A stretch of 13,476 bases of DNA from an uncultured Flavobacteriales bacterium (GTDB lineage: Bacteria > Bacteroidota > Bacteroidia > CAIKAF01), in contig CALEWF010000262.1 in assembly GCA_937925455.1 (NCBI GenBank), positions 1 through 13,476 on the forward strand, given 5' to 3'. The notes under the pieces are model-generated. The model made no database searches. It saw nothing but the letters and a program-made list of their open reading frames with translations, and was not told the origin of the DNA. The position numbers were made by a program, and so were the translations under genes. This document shows positions 1-6,648 of this stretch, piece after piece (within the stretch, counting starts at the first letter, position 1; each line of letters opens with the position of its first letter).

Positions 1-283
1 CCGGATTCTTTAGGGTTCTTTGCACACCCACCAGTGCAGCATAATGGAATACATAATCGAATTGAAATGCATAAAAAACGCCCGATATATCCTGATAATT
101 ATTTACATCACATTTAATAAAACGAATGTTGTTATGTTTTATAAGATCCGGCAATTTTGCCGGTTCGCCGGTTCTAAAGTTGTCCACAATCAGCACTTCA
201 TGCTCGGGATTTAACGCCAACTTTTCTGCCATGGCACTTCCAATAAATCCGGCCCCGCCGGTAACAAGGATCTTTTTTTTCAT
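1..283 (-). CDS. NAD-dependent sugar-nucleotide epimerase/dehydratase (extended SDR), N-terminal fragment
   Basis: The first 94 codons of a gene that runs off the left edge. It starts with ATG at 283, followed by an A8 run. The N-terminus has the Rossmann NAD-binding signature GGAGFIGS (residues 9-16), then IVDNF at about 32-36, where the acidic residue normally holds the NAD ribose, and CDV at 58-60. VFHYAALVGVQRT (78-90) is the conserved strand and loop seen in UDP-glucose 4-epimerases, UDP-glucuronate decarboxylases and dTDP-glucose 4,6-dehydratases. The catalytic Ser/Thr and YxxxK lie outside the window, so the exact substrate cannot be assigned. The N-terminus resembles generic epimerases more than classical RmlB (inference). 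The start codon lies 1 nt after the rfbA stop, so translational coupling is likely, and it presumably acts on a nucleotide sugar from the same surface-glycan pathway in the cytoplasm. Confidence 0.88.
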   Translation of the reverse strand, partial: MKKKILVTGGAGFIGSAMAEKLALNPEHEVLIVDNFRTGEPAKLPDLIKHNNIRFIKCDVNNYQDISGVFYAFQFDYVFHYAALVGVQRTLKNP

Positions 284-284
284 G

Positions 285-1154
285 CTACCAATCTTGTTCT
301 GCTATTTTCATCAAGTATTGACCATAGCCGCTTTTTAAAAGTGGCTGTGCCAAATTGATGAGCTGTTGTTTATCAATAAAATTCATACGATAGGCCACTT
401 CTTCAATGCATCCAATTTTTAATCCTTGTCTTTCTTCAATTACCTGCACAAACTGGCTGGCTTGCATTAACGATTGAAATGTTCCGGTATCAAGCCATGC
501 TGTTCCCCGGTCAAGTACATGTACATGCAATTGCCCCATCTCCAAATAGATTCGATTTATATCAGTAATCTCATATTCTCCCCGAGCACTGGGTTTAAGA
601 TTTTTAGAAAACTCTATAACTCGATTATCATAAAAATAAAGTCCCGGCACTGCAAAGTTTGACTTGGGTTTTATGGGTTTTTCTTCAATCGTAACGGCTT
701 TCTTTTCATTGTTAAATTCAACTACTCCATAGCGTTCAGGGTCTGAAACATGATACGCAAAGATGACTCCTCCCTTTGGATTACCAATGGATTGTAATTG
801 CTTGGGCATACCTGTCCCATAAAAAATATTATCTCCGAGAATCAGAGAAACAGAATCATCTCCGATAAATTCCTCTCCCAACACAAAAGCCTGCGCTAAA
901 CCATTGGGTACTTCCTGTGCTTTATAGCTAAATTTTAAACCCAACAGTTCACCACTACCAAGCAACCGCTGAAAATGAGGCACATCATGCGGAGTTGAAA
1001 TAATAAGAATTTCACGAATACCAGCCATCATCAATGTAGATAGCGGATAATAAATCATGGGTTTGTCATAAATAGGCATTAGCTGTTTGCTAATAGCCAT
1101 GGTTATAGGATAAAGCCGCGTACCGGACCCCCCGGCAAGGATAATACCTTTCAT
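285..1154 (-). CDS. rfbA: Glucose-1-phosphate thymidylyltransferase (dTDP-glucose synthase)
   Basis: Cytoplasmic enzyme joining dTTP and glucose-1-phosphate to give dTDP-glucose and pyrophosphate, the first step toward dTDP-rhamnose and related deoxysugars of surface polysaccharides. The 289 residues match the usual family length of about 290. Visible motifs: nucleotide-binding LAGGSGTRL (6-14), SKQLMPIYDKP (22-32) with the conserved Lys23, LGDN (106-109) with metal-binding Asp108, EEKP (157-160), VPGLYFYD (169-176), RGEYEITD (191-198) and WLDTGT (220-225) with the second metal-binding Asp222. All key residues are intact, so it should be active. The ATG at 1154 lies 24 nt after the RND exporter stop, and the epimerase gene follows after 1 nt. 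No rmlC or rmlD is visible in the window. RmlA (short RmlA1-type) is a very secure family call. Confidence 0.97.
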   Translation of the reverse strand: MKGIILAGGSGTRLYPITMAISKQLMPIYDKPMIYYPLSTLMMAGIREILIISTPHDVPHFQRLLGSGELLGLKFSYKAQEVPNGLAQAFVLGEEFIGDDSVSLILGDNIFYGTGMPKQLQSIGNPKGGVIFAYHVSDPERYGVVEFNNEKKAVTIEEKPIKPKSNFAVPGLYFYDNRVIEFSKNLKPSARGEYEITDINRIYLEMGQLHVHVLDRGTAWLDTGTFQSLMQASQFVQVIEERQGLKIGCIEEVAYRMNFIDKQQLINLAQPLLKSGYGQYLMKIAEQDW

Positions 1155-1178
1155 ATTTAAGTTTAGATTACACTAAAA

Positions 1179-3521
1179 TTATTCATCTTCATCAATATTT
1201 TCCAACTCCTGCTGTGAAATTATTTTTTTATTAAAAGTAAGCAATAAAGACGGTAACAATATTAAATTGGTAAACATGGCCATGAACAAGGTAATAGAAA
1301 CCAAAACACCCAAGGCTACTGTTCCCCCAAAATCAGATGCGATAAAAATTGAAAAACCAAAAAATAAAATGATGGAAGTATAGCTCATGCTTAACCCTGT
1401 TTCACGCAACGCCTGAAGAACAGACTTTTTTACGTCTCCCTGCCAATGTTTTAATTCCTGACGATACTTTGCCAGATAATGAATTGTATCATCCACCGAA
1501 ATACCAAATGCCACACTAAAAATAATGCTGGTAGATGCCTTTAAAGGAATTTCTAAAAACCCCATAATGGCCGAAGTAAAAAGCAGTGGAATAATATTAG
1601 GAATCAACGAAATAAGAACCATTTTCAAGGAGCGAAACATTATCCCCATGATTAATGCTATGATACTTATTGCTACAAGCAAGCTGGTAAATAAATTCTT
1701 AACAAGATAATCTGTACTTTTCATAATGAGGATGCTGGCTCCGGTAAGTATAATTTCAGCATCCATATCGTTGAAAATTCTAGCAGCCATAGATTGTATA
1801 TCATGGGTAACCTGCTTCATTTCATTGGTTCCCATATCTGCCATTTGCGAACGAATTCGAATATACCTCCAACTGGAATCCACATACGAATGCATAAGCG
1901 AATCTCCTCCGGCAGCACGGCTGGCATACTTAGATATTTTTCCCATGTCCAACTCATTGGGAATACGATACTCTACAGGAGAGCCATTGTAATACACCTG
2001 ATTGGCATATTTTATCAACTCTATAGCTGAAACTGCCCGCGAAAATTTTCCATATTGCTGAATGGAATCTTGTAATTCACTGACCCGTTTCCACAATTTT
2101 GTTTTTACAAACGAAGCACCTTTTTTCTTCTTAGTATCTATCAATATTTCAAAGGGCATCACTCCGTGAAACTCTGATTCAAAAAACTCCATATCGCGAA
2201 ATGCACGTGAATGTCGCGGAACATCATCTGCAATGCGTCCGGAAGTTTTAATCAAAGACATTCCGGCAATAGAAATAATAAATAATATACCCGAAACCCA
2301 ATAAACTTTTGATTTATGATGGCCTACAATGTTATGCAAGGTATCAAGCAACTTATTAGATCGCTTGTTTTGCAAATGACGCGTATGCCGAATTGTAGGC
2401 GCAGGAAGGTAACTAAACAGAATGGGAATTAAGATAATTGATATAACAAATAAGCATAAAATATTCAAAGATGATACCGTTCCAAACTCTACCAGCAATT
2501 TGCTATTGGTAATAATCATTGTACCAAAGCCTACAGCCGTTGTAAGATTGGTGAGAAATATGGCTCTACCGGTTTTTTCAACTACACGTTTTAATGCCTG
2601 AATTTTATTGCCAACGTGCAAAAATTCCATGTGGTAACGTGTAATCATATAAACCGCATTCGGAATACCAATTACAATCAGCAGCGGAGGAATTAGGCCA
2701 GTTAGTATAGAAATTTTATATCCCATCAATCCCATGATGCCCGAAGACCAGATAATGGCAATTCCCACAGTAATTAAAGGAACAAAAATGGACTTAACAG
2801 ATTTAAAAAACAGAAACAAAACGATGGATGTAATCAGTGCAGCCAACACGATAAACAAGGTAATTTCTTTAGAGGCTCGTAGAATAGAATCCGTTCTTAT
2901 AAAAGGTAATCCGGAAACATGCATAATTAATCCGGTGTCCTTTTCATAATCAGCAATTTCCTTTTGAATAGACTTTACAATATTCACGCGTTCCCGGGTA
3001 TGCACGGCTTCTTTATCCATGGCTACAAGCATAAGAAATGTGCTGGATGCCCGATTCCATAAAACCTGCTCATAAAATGGAAGTTTTTCAATACGTTTTT
3101 TTATAGCTAAAGCCACAGAATCTGTAATATTATGCTGTGGTGGAAGCATTGGTATCGTGTAAAATCTTTCCTTTTCTGGGTCTTTAACCAATACGGTGGC
3201 AGATATTGGAGATAACGTCCATTCGATACCGGGCAAATTTCTAATGCGATTTTCAAGTGCTTCCCATGCCTGCAAATGTTTTTGGGTAAAAAAATTGGGA
3301 TGCTGAACGGCCATGACCACCACATTGGCCTCCTCTCCAAAAATGGAACGAAAGTGCTTATAATTGCTAAATGTTGGATCGCCGGAAGGTAACACTTCCG
3401 CCATTTGAAAGCTCATCTCTACTTTACGGCCTTGCCAAGCCATAAAAGCAGTAATTACAGTTAGCAATACAAGCCAAACCGGACGATAGGAAAAAATAAG
3501 CTTTGCAAAAGCCTGCCACAT
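1179..3521 (-). CDS. RND/MMPL-superfamily transporter (predicted exporter)
   Basis: An inner-membrane protein of 780 residues with the duplicated RND layout. TM1 is near residues 15-29, a large periplasmic loop spans about 36-215, TM2-6 about 220-375, TM7 about 407-425, a second loop about 430-600, and TM8-12 about 610-762, followed by an acidic tail (NIDEDE). The C-terminal half has GISVDDTIHYLAKYR (673-687), the TM10 motif with paired Asp expected for proton-driven RND/MMPL proteins. The matching TM4 site reads IGIPNAVYMITRY (284-296), with no Asp. It resembles lipid/hopanoid or sterol-sensing-like MMPL exporters more than tripartite drug pumps, and no adaptor or outer-membrane channel gene is adjacent; the substrate is unknown. 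The open frame extends 13 codons upstream to a TTG at 3560. The ATG at 3521 was chosen because it gives the usual short amphipathic N-terminus (MWQAFAKLIFSYRPVW) before TM1. The gap to elbB is 47 nt with ATG or 8 nt with TTG. Confidence 0.92.
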   Translation of the reverse strand: MWQAFAKLIFSYRPVWLVLLTVITAFMAWQGRKVEMSFQMAEVLPSGDPTFSNYKHFRSIFGEEANVVVMAVQHPNFFTQKHLQAWEALENRIRNLPGIEWTLSPISATVLVKDPEKERFYTIPMLPPQHNITDSVALAIKKRIEKLPFYEQVLWNRASSTFLMLVAMDKEAVHTRERVNIVKSIQKEIADYEKDTGLIMHVSGLPFIRTDSILRASKEITLFIVLAALITSIVLFLFFKSVKSIFVPLITVGIAIIWSSGIMGLMGYKISILTGLIPPLLIVIGIPNAVYMITRYHMEFLHVGNKIQALKRVVEKTGRAIFLTNLTTAVGFGTMIITNSKLLVEFGTVSSLNILCLFVISIILIPILFSYLPAPTIRHTRHLQNKRSNKLLDTLHNIVGHHKSKVYWVSGILFIISIAGMSLIKTSGRIADDVPRHSRAFRDMEFFESEFHGVMPFEILIDTKKKKGASFVKTKLWKRVSELQDSIQQYGKFSRAVSAIELIKYANQVYYNGSPVEYRIPNELDMGKISKYASRAAGGDSLMHSYVDSSWRYIRIRSQMADMGTNEMKQVTHDIQSMAARIFNDMDAEIILTGASILIMKSTDYLVKNLFTSLLVAISIIALIMGIMFRSLKMVLISLIPNIIPLLFTSAIMGFLEIPLKASTSIIFSVAFGISVDDTIHYLAKYRQELKHWQGDVKKSVLQALRETGLSMSYTSIILFFGFSIFIASDFGGTVALGVLVSITLFMAMFTNLILLPSLLLTFNKKIISQQELENIDEDE

Positions 3522-3568
3522 ATCAGCAACGAATGTAATCACATTCCAGCTGAATACCAACGGGCGTT

Positions 3569-4258
3569 TTAAGAAGAAACCAGTTGAAGCGTTGCCTCAA
3601 CCGCTTGAAAAATGTTATTTCGAACTTCTGAAATTCGGGCTTCCATCATATAGCACGGAGCAGAAACAATTTTATTTGTTTCATCTACCGCAATTTCATG
3701 CACTGATTTCATCACTGCTACAGCACCGGTTTTTTCCATCCCCTGGCTGATAGCACTAATTTCATACGGTGATTTTTGCTGAGTGGTGCCCACGGTAAGC
3801 GTTGCATGAACGTCTGTGCCTTCCAAAGCCTTAGCAATTACCGTAGGCCCCATACATAATCCGCAAACCGGTTTATGAGCCAACACCATTGAACGAATAG
3901 CTTTTTCCACATCACTACGTATTTCTCCATCCGGACCAAAAAATGCCCATTGCGTTAAATTCTTCGCCGCACCAAAACCACCGGGAATAACCAGTGCATC
4001 CAAGTCTTCCGCGTTAAATTCAGCTAAACTTCGAATATCGCCGCGGGCTATTCGGGCTGCTTCCACCAGCATGTTCCGTTGCTCAGGCATTTCTTCTCCG
4101 TTAAGATGATTTACTACATGATGTTGATTGGCATCAGGAGCAAAACAAACGGCTTGTGCGTCTAGCTCATCAATTGCCAGCAGGGTAAATACCGATTCAT
4201 GAATCTCTGAACCATCATATACCCCACATCCGGATAAAATTACACCAACTTTTTTCAT
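3569..4258 (-). CDS. elbB: ElbB-type glyoxalase-like protein (DJ-1/PfpI, GATase1-like)
   Basis: A 229-residue cytoplasmic protein, close to the length of E. coli ElbB (about 217). The N-terminus has VGVILSGCGVYDGSEIHE (4-21), with Glu21 in the position of the DJ-1 superfamily acidic residue. ALVIPGGFGAAKNL (88-101) is the flavodoxin-like core, and VCGLCMGP (131-138) is the nucleophile elbow with Cys135 as the expected catalytic cysteine. APCYM (200-204) lies near the C-terminus. ElbB was once linked to early isoprenoid synthesis and is also described as a weak glyoxalase, so its physiological role is unsettled. Here it sits 5 nt after kynureninase and just ahead of the RND exporter, consistent with co-transcription. 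A role in detoxifying reactive carbonyls is an inference from the family. ATG at 4258 is the natural start. Confidence 0.93.
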   Translation of the reverse strand: MKKVGVILSGCGVYDGSEIHESVFTLLAIDELDAQAVCFAPDANQHHVVNHLNGEEMPEQRNMLVEAARIARGDIRSLAEFNAEDLDALVIPGGFGAAKNLTQWAFFGPDGEIRSDVEKAIRSMVLAHKPVCGLCMGPTVIAKALEGTDVHATLTVGTTQQKSPYEISAISQGMEKTGAVAVMKSVHEIAVDETNKIVSAPCYMMEARISEVRNNIFQAVEATLQLVSS

Positions 4259-4263
4259 AAGTA

Positions 4264-5538
4264 TTAGGATTTTAAAGCCTGTAATAATATTTCGCTAAAA
4301 TCGTAAACATCCCGAAACGTATTGTACAACGGAACCGGCGCTACGCGAATTACAGAAGGTTCCCTCCAGTCGGCCACCACCCCTTTTTCAGTTATTCGGT
4401 CGAAAACGTTTTTACCTCCGGTAATTTCAAGCGATAATTGACAACCTCGTTGTGCAGAGTCGGCAGGCGTAAGAATTCGAATGGGCGAGCCGGAAAGTTG
4501 CTCGTTAATTACCTGCATTCGATACTCCAAATAACCTGTAAGCTTCAGGCTTTTAGCCCTAAGTTTATCCATCCCTGCCTGTGCAAAAATCTCCAGGGAG
4601 GCACGGTGGGCAGCCATACTCAGCACCGGCGCATTGCTCAATTGCCAGGCCTCGGCTGTTTCAAAGGCATCAATGGTTCGCTCCATTTTAAACCTACTTT
4701 CAGGCTTGTTACCCCACCAGCCCTCAAAACGTGGAATGTGTTTGTCTTTGCAATGCTTTTCGTGTACAAAAATTCCGGCTACTCCTCCCGGACCGGAATT
4801 GAGGTATTTATACGAGCACCAGGCAGCAAAATCTACCTGCCAATCGTGTAAGGCTAATGGCACGTTCCCCACAGCATGGGCTAAATCATATCCGGCAAAT
4901 GCTCCCACCCGATGTGCCGCTTCGGTAATCGTTTTCATATCAAACCACTGGCCCGTGTAATAATTAACGCCTCCAAACATTACCAGCGCCAATGAATCTT
5001 TGTATTGTTCTATTGTTTGAAGAATATCTTCGGTGCGAATTACGGATTCTCCTTCCCGGGGACTTATTTCTATCACAGCTTCAGCAGGGTCAAATCCATG
5101 ATAACGAGCCTGTGAATCCAATGCATAATAATCGGATGGAAAGCTTTTTTTCTCACATAAAATGCGAAATCGTTGGCGGGTTGGCCTATAAAAAGATACT
5201 AATAAAAAGTGAAGGTTAGCTGTAAGGCTTCCCATCGCCACCGTTTCTTCAGGCTTTGCCCCAACAATTCCCGAAAGCAGTTCTTTGAATGGCTCATGAT
5301 AAGAAAACCAAGGGTTTTTGGCATGCAAATGGCCTTCCACTCCCAGATTTTTCCAGTCTTCCAACTCCTGAAGTACATAATTCCTCACTTTTATAGGTTG
5401 CAAACCAAGCGAATTTCCTGTAAAATAAATAGCATCGCGGCCGTGTATTCGCGGAATGTGAAACTCCTTTCGAAACCCTGCCAGTTCATCATAATGGTCC
5501 AGACTTACCGCAAAATCGAGTGAGTTTTCAAAATGCAT
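4264..5538 (-). CDS. kynU: Kynureninase
   Basis: PLP-dependent cytoplasmic hydrolase that splits L-kynurenine to anthranilate and alanine, or 3-hydroxykynurenine to 3-hydroxyanthranilate and alanine, in tryptophan degradation or de novo NAD synthesis. The 424 residues fit the family. Visible features: IYFTGNSLGLQP (37-48), WFSYHEPF (77-84), the cofactor region GYDLAHAVGN (216-225) with Asp218 and His221, the Schiff-base lysine motif WCSYKYLNSGPGG (240-252) with Lys244, GWWGNKPESRF (273-283), and RVAPVPLYNTF (398-408) near the C-terminus. All look intact. No kynurenine 3-monooxygenase, tryptophan dioxygenase or 3-hydroxyanthranilate dioxygenase gene is in the window, so the branch served cannot be decided. 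The ATG at 5538 lies 5 nt after the stop of the preceding hypothetical gene and the stop lies 5 nt before elbB, so this is the middle of a tight operon. Confidence 0.97.
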   Translation of the reverse strand: MHFENSLDFAVSLDHYDELAGFRKEFHIPRIHGRDAIYFTGNSLGLQPIKVRNYVLQELEDWKNLGVEGHLHAKNPWFSYHEPFKELLSGIVGAKPEETVAMGSLTANLHFLLVSFYRPTRQRFRILCEKKSFPSDYYALDSQARYHGFDPAEAVIEISPREGESVIRTEDILQTIEQYKDSLALVMFGGVNYYTGQWFDMKTITEAAHRVGAFAGYDLAHAVGNVPLALHDWQVDFAAWCSYKYLNSGPGGVAGIFVHEKHCKDKHIPRFEGWWGNKPESRFKMERTIDAFETAEAWQLSNAPVLSMAAHRASLEIFAQAGMDKLRAKSLKLTGYLEYRMQVINEQLSGSPIRILTPADSAQRGCQLSLEITGGKNVFDRITEKGVVADWREPSVIRVAPVPLYNTFRDVYDFSEILLQALKS

Positions 5539-5543
5539 CTGCG

Positions 5544-6329
5544 CTATTTTATTAAATAGTAATTAACTAATACCCCTACTACAAGTGCAGGAACTGCTCC
5601 CATCAACGAATTAAACAATTTTTTCTTTCCAGCTTGCATTCGGTACCCTTCTATAAAAAATTCCTCTTTCAAGAAGGGCTCATCTTCCTTACCCGTTTTG
5701 CCAACTTTGGGACGAATAGCTCCATTCACAGCAGTAAATATAGTAGCTGGCAACGGAGCAACAAATAGATTAAACATACCACCGCCAAAACCCGTTAAAG
5801 CACCTCCCAAAGTAGAAAGTGGAGAATGATAATATTTTCGGGCAGAACGACGGCCCATCGCCCAACATCGCATTTCGTATTCCGATAATTCATAACGCCG
5901 GTCTAACGTATCTTGATGATAAATGACACGCTCTTTTTCAGTAATACTTATACTATCTTCATAGGGACTAAATGGTTCCACGTTTCGGGTTCTCACATGA
6001 AATACTTTTTCTTTGCTAAGTATAGCAGGCTTTTTAAGTTCTCTATAATATACATACGGACTTTGATGGTCAAAACTGTCAATTAAAAAAACATAAGGAA
6101 GCACTTGCCCGTTACGCAGCTCCATTTCAGTTTTTCGAATTTCTTTCACTGCAGTTTTTTCTATAAATCGGGCTTTTGAAAGTGGCGTATAATATATCCA
6201 CGTTGAGTCTTCTTTTTCCACCAATGCCGGTATTTCTTTTCCATTAATCAACAAAATCAAATCTTGCGAATGTAGATTATGCATCACAAGATTCGCCCCC
6301 AAAATCACACAAGCCAAAATGTACTTCAT
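5544..6329 (-). CDS. Secreted/membrane-anchored protein of unknown function, first gene of the leftward operon
   Basis: No function recognised. The 261-residue product starts with a probable signal peptide (about residues 1-20, cleavage near LHSQ|D). Next comes DLILLINGKEIPALV (23-37), which resembles the D-x-I-x-L-x-N-G-x-E-I opening of a common Bacteroidota family of small exported proteins (recollection, not searched). The middle is polar and basic. Residues about 171-205 form a Gly-rich hydrophobic stretch (LGGALTGFGGGMFNLFV). FIEGYRMQAGKKK (225-237) precedes a C-terminal hydrophobic segment (about 239-258) that may be a membrane anchor. The frame extends 10 codons upstream to a GTG at 6359; the ATG at 6329 was chosen because it places the signal peptide at the N-terminus. 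It is followed after 5 nt by kynureninase and faces the divergent intergenic region, so it is probably promoter-proximal. Confidence 0.8.
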   Translation of the reverse strand: MKYILACVILGANLVMHNLHSQDLILLINGKEIPALVEKEDSTWIYYTPLSKARFIEKTAVKEIRKTEMELRNGQVLPYVFLIDSFDHQSPYVYYRELKKPAILSKEKVFHVRTRNVEPFSPYEDSISITEKERVIYHQDTLDRRYELSEYEMRCWAMGRRSARKYYHSPLSTLGGALTGFGGGMFNLFVAPLPATIFTAVNGAIRPKVGKTGKEDEPFLKEEFFIEGYRMQAGKKKLFNSLMGAVPALVVGVLVNYYLIK

Positions 6330-6423
6330 ACCGATTGTATTGCAAAGCGTAAAGTTCACATTTTATCACAAATTACCCAATCGGCAGCATAAGATTGACC
6401 CTAAAATTGTATTAAAATTTTTT
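6330..6423. other. AT-rich half of the divergent intergenic region (likely leftward promoter region)
   Basis: Non-coding sequence upstream of the leftward operon. No gene is visible. On the minus strand a loose match to the Bacteroidota promoter pattern can be drawn: TTTG at 6372-6369, then TACGCTTTG at 6351-6343, with a 17-nt spacer and one base too many inside the -7 box. This is too weak to call as a promoter, although a promoter must lie here or further upstream if the six leftward genes form one transcript. Confidence 0.35.
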
Positions 6424-6436
6424 AGTTAAATTAACT
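6424..6436. repeat. Short perfect inverted repeat AGTTAA-A-TTAACT
   Basis: Arms of 6 nt separated by one base, at the boundary between the AT-rich and GC-rich parts of the divergent intergenic region, right after a run of T. It is too compact for an RNA hairpin terminator but has the form of a dimeric protein operator. With this base composition chance occurrence is possible, so the regulatory reading is only an inference. Confidence 0.3.
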
Positions 6437-6600
6437 GGCTGCTTAAGCGGCTGTCCGTTACAAGTCCTCGTGGCTCATGCAGGCATCGCATAGTCGCAGC
6501 GGTGTCTTCGTGCCCTCAGCCCCGCTGCTCCTTGCGTTGCGGCTTTCGCCCCTGCGGGCTTTCCACTACCATCCCCGGCAGTCCGCCCTTATTGCCGCTA
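6437..6600. repeat. GC-rich structured intergenic block (possible dispersed repeat or structured RNA)
   Basis: About 165 bp of clearly GC-rich sequence inserted between AT-rich flanks. No conserved protein is visible in it. It contains a 7-bp perfect stem (6496-6502 with 6522-6528, 19-nt loop), a 4-bp stem with 4-nt loop (6548-6559), and a GGC/GCC stem at 6541-6550 that reads as a GAAA tetraloop hairpin on the minus strand. Near-identical 10-mers sit toward each end in the same orientation, GGCTGTCCGT (6449-6458) and GGCAGTCCGC (6577-6586), and an 8-bp palindrome GCTTAAGC lies at the left edge (6441-6448). Composition and structure suggest a dispersed Bacteroidota intergenic repeat or a structured leader of the plus-strand gene 49 bp away. 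Repeat status cannot be shown from one copy. Confidence 0.5.
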
Positions 6601-6648
6601 TATTACATAAATAAAAATGGATAAATTTACATACTGCATCCTAGTCAT

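Noticed and set aside
20..338. Plus-strand frames of 64 and 70 codons at the left edge
   Set aside because: They are antisense to the epimerase N-terminus and the rfbA C-terminus, both of which have clear family motifs.
1525..2030. Plus-strand frames of 61-88 codons opposite the RND exporter
   Set aside because: Antisense to a well-supported membrane protein gene; their Ile/Met-rich text is the complement of transmembrane codons.
3522..3560. TTG start of the RND exporter at 3560
   Set aside because: The ATG at 3521 gives the typical short N-terminus before TM1; the 13 extra residues look unlike the family. It cannot be fully excluded because it would shorten the gap to elbB to 8 nt.
4438..4960. 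Two overlapping plus-strand frames of 137 and 108 codons opposite kynureninase
   Set aside because: They lie wholly antisense to a complete kynureninase with all motifs and show no recognisable domain or signal; they are reading-frame shadows.
6496..6528. Rho-independent terminator in the GC-rich block
   Set aside because: The 7-bp stem has a 19-nt loop and no U tract follows on either strand, and it lies upstream of two divergent genes where no transcript needs to end.
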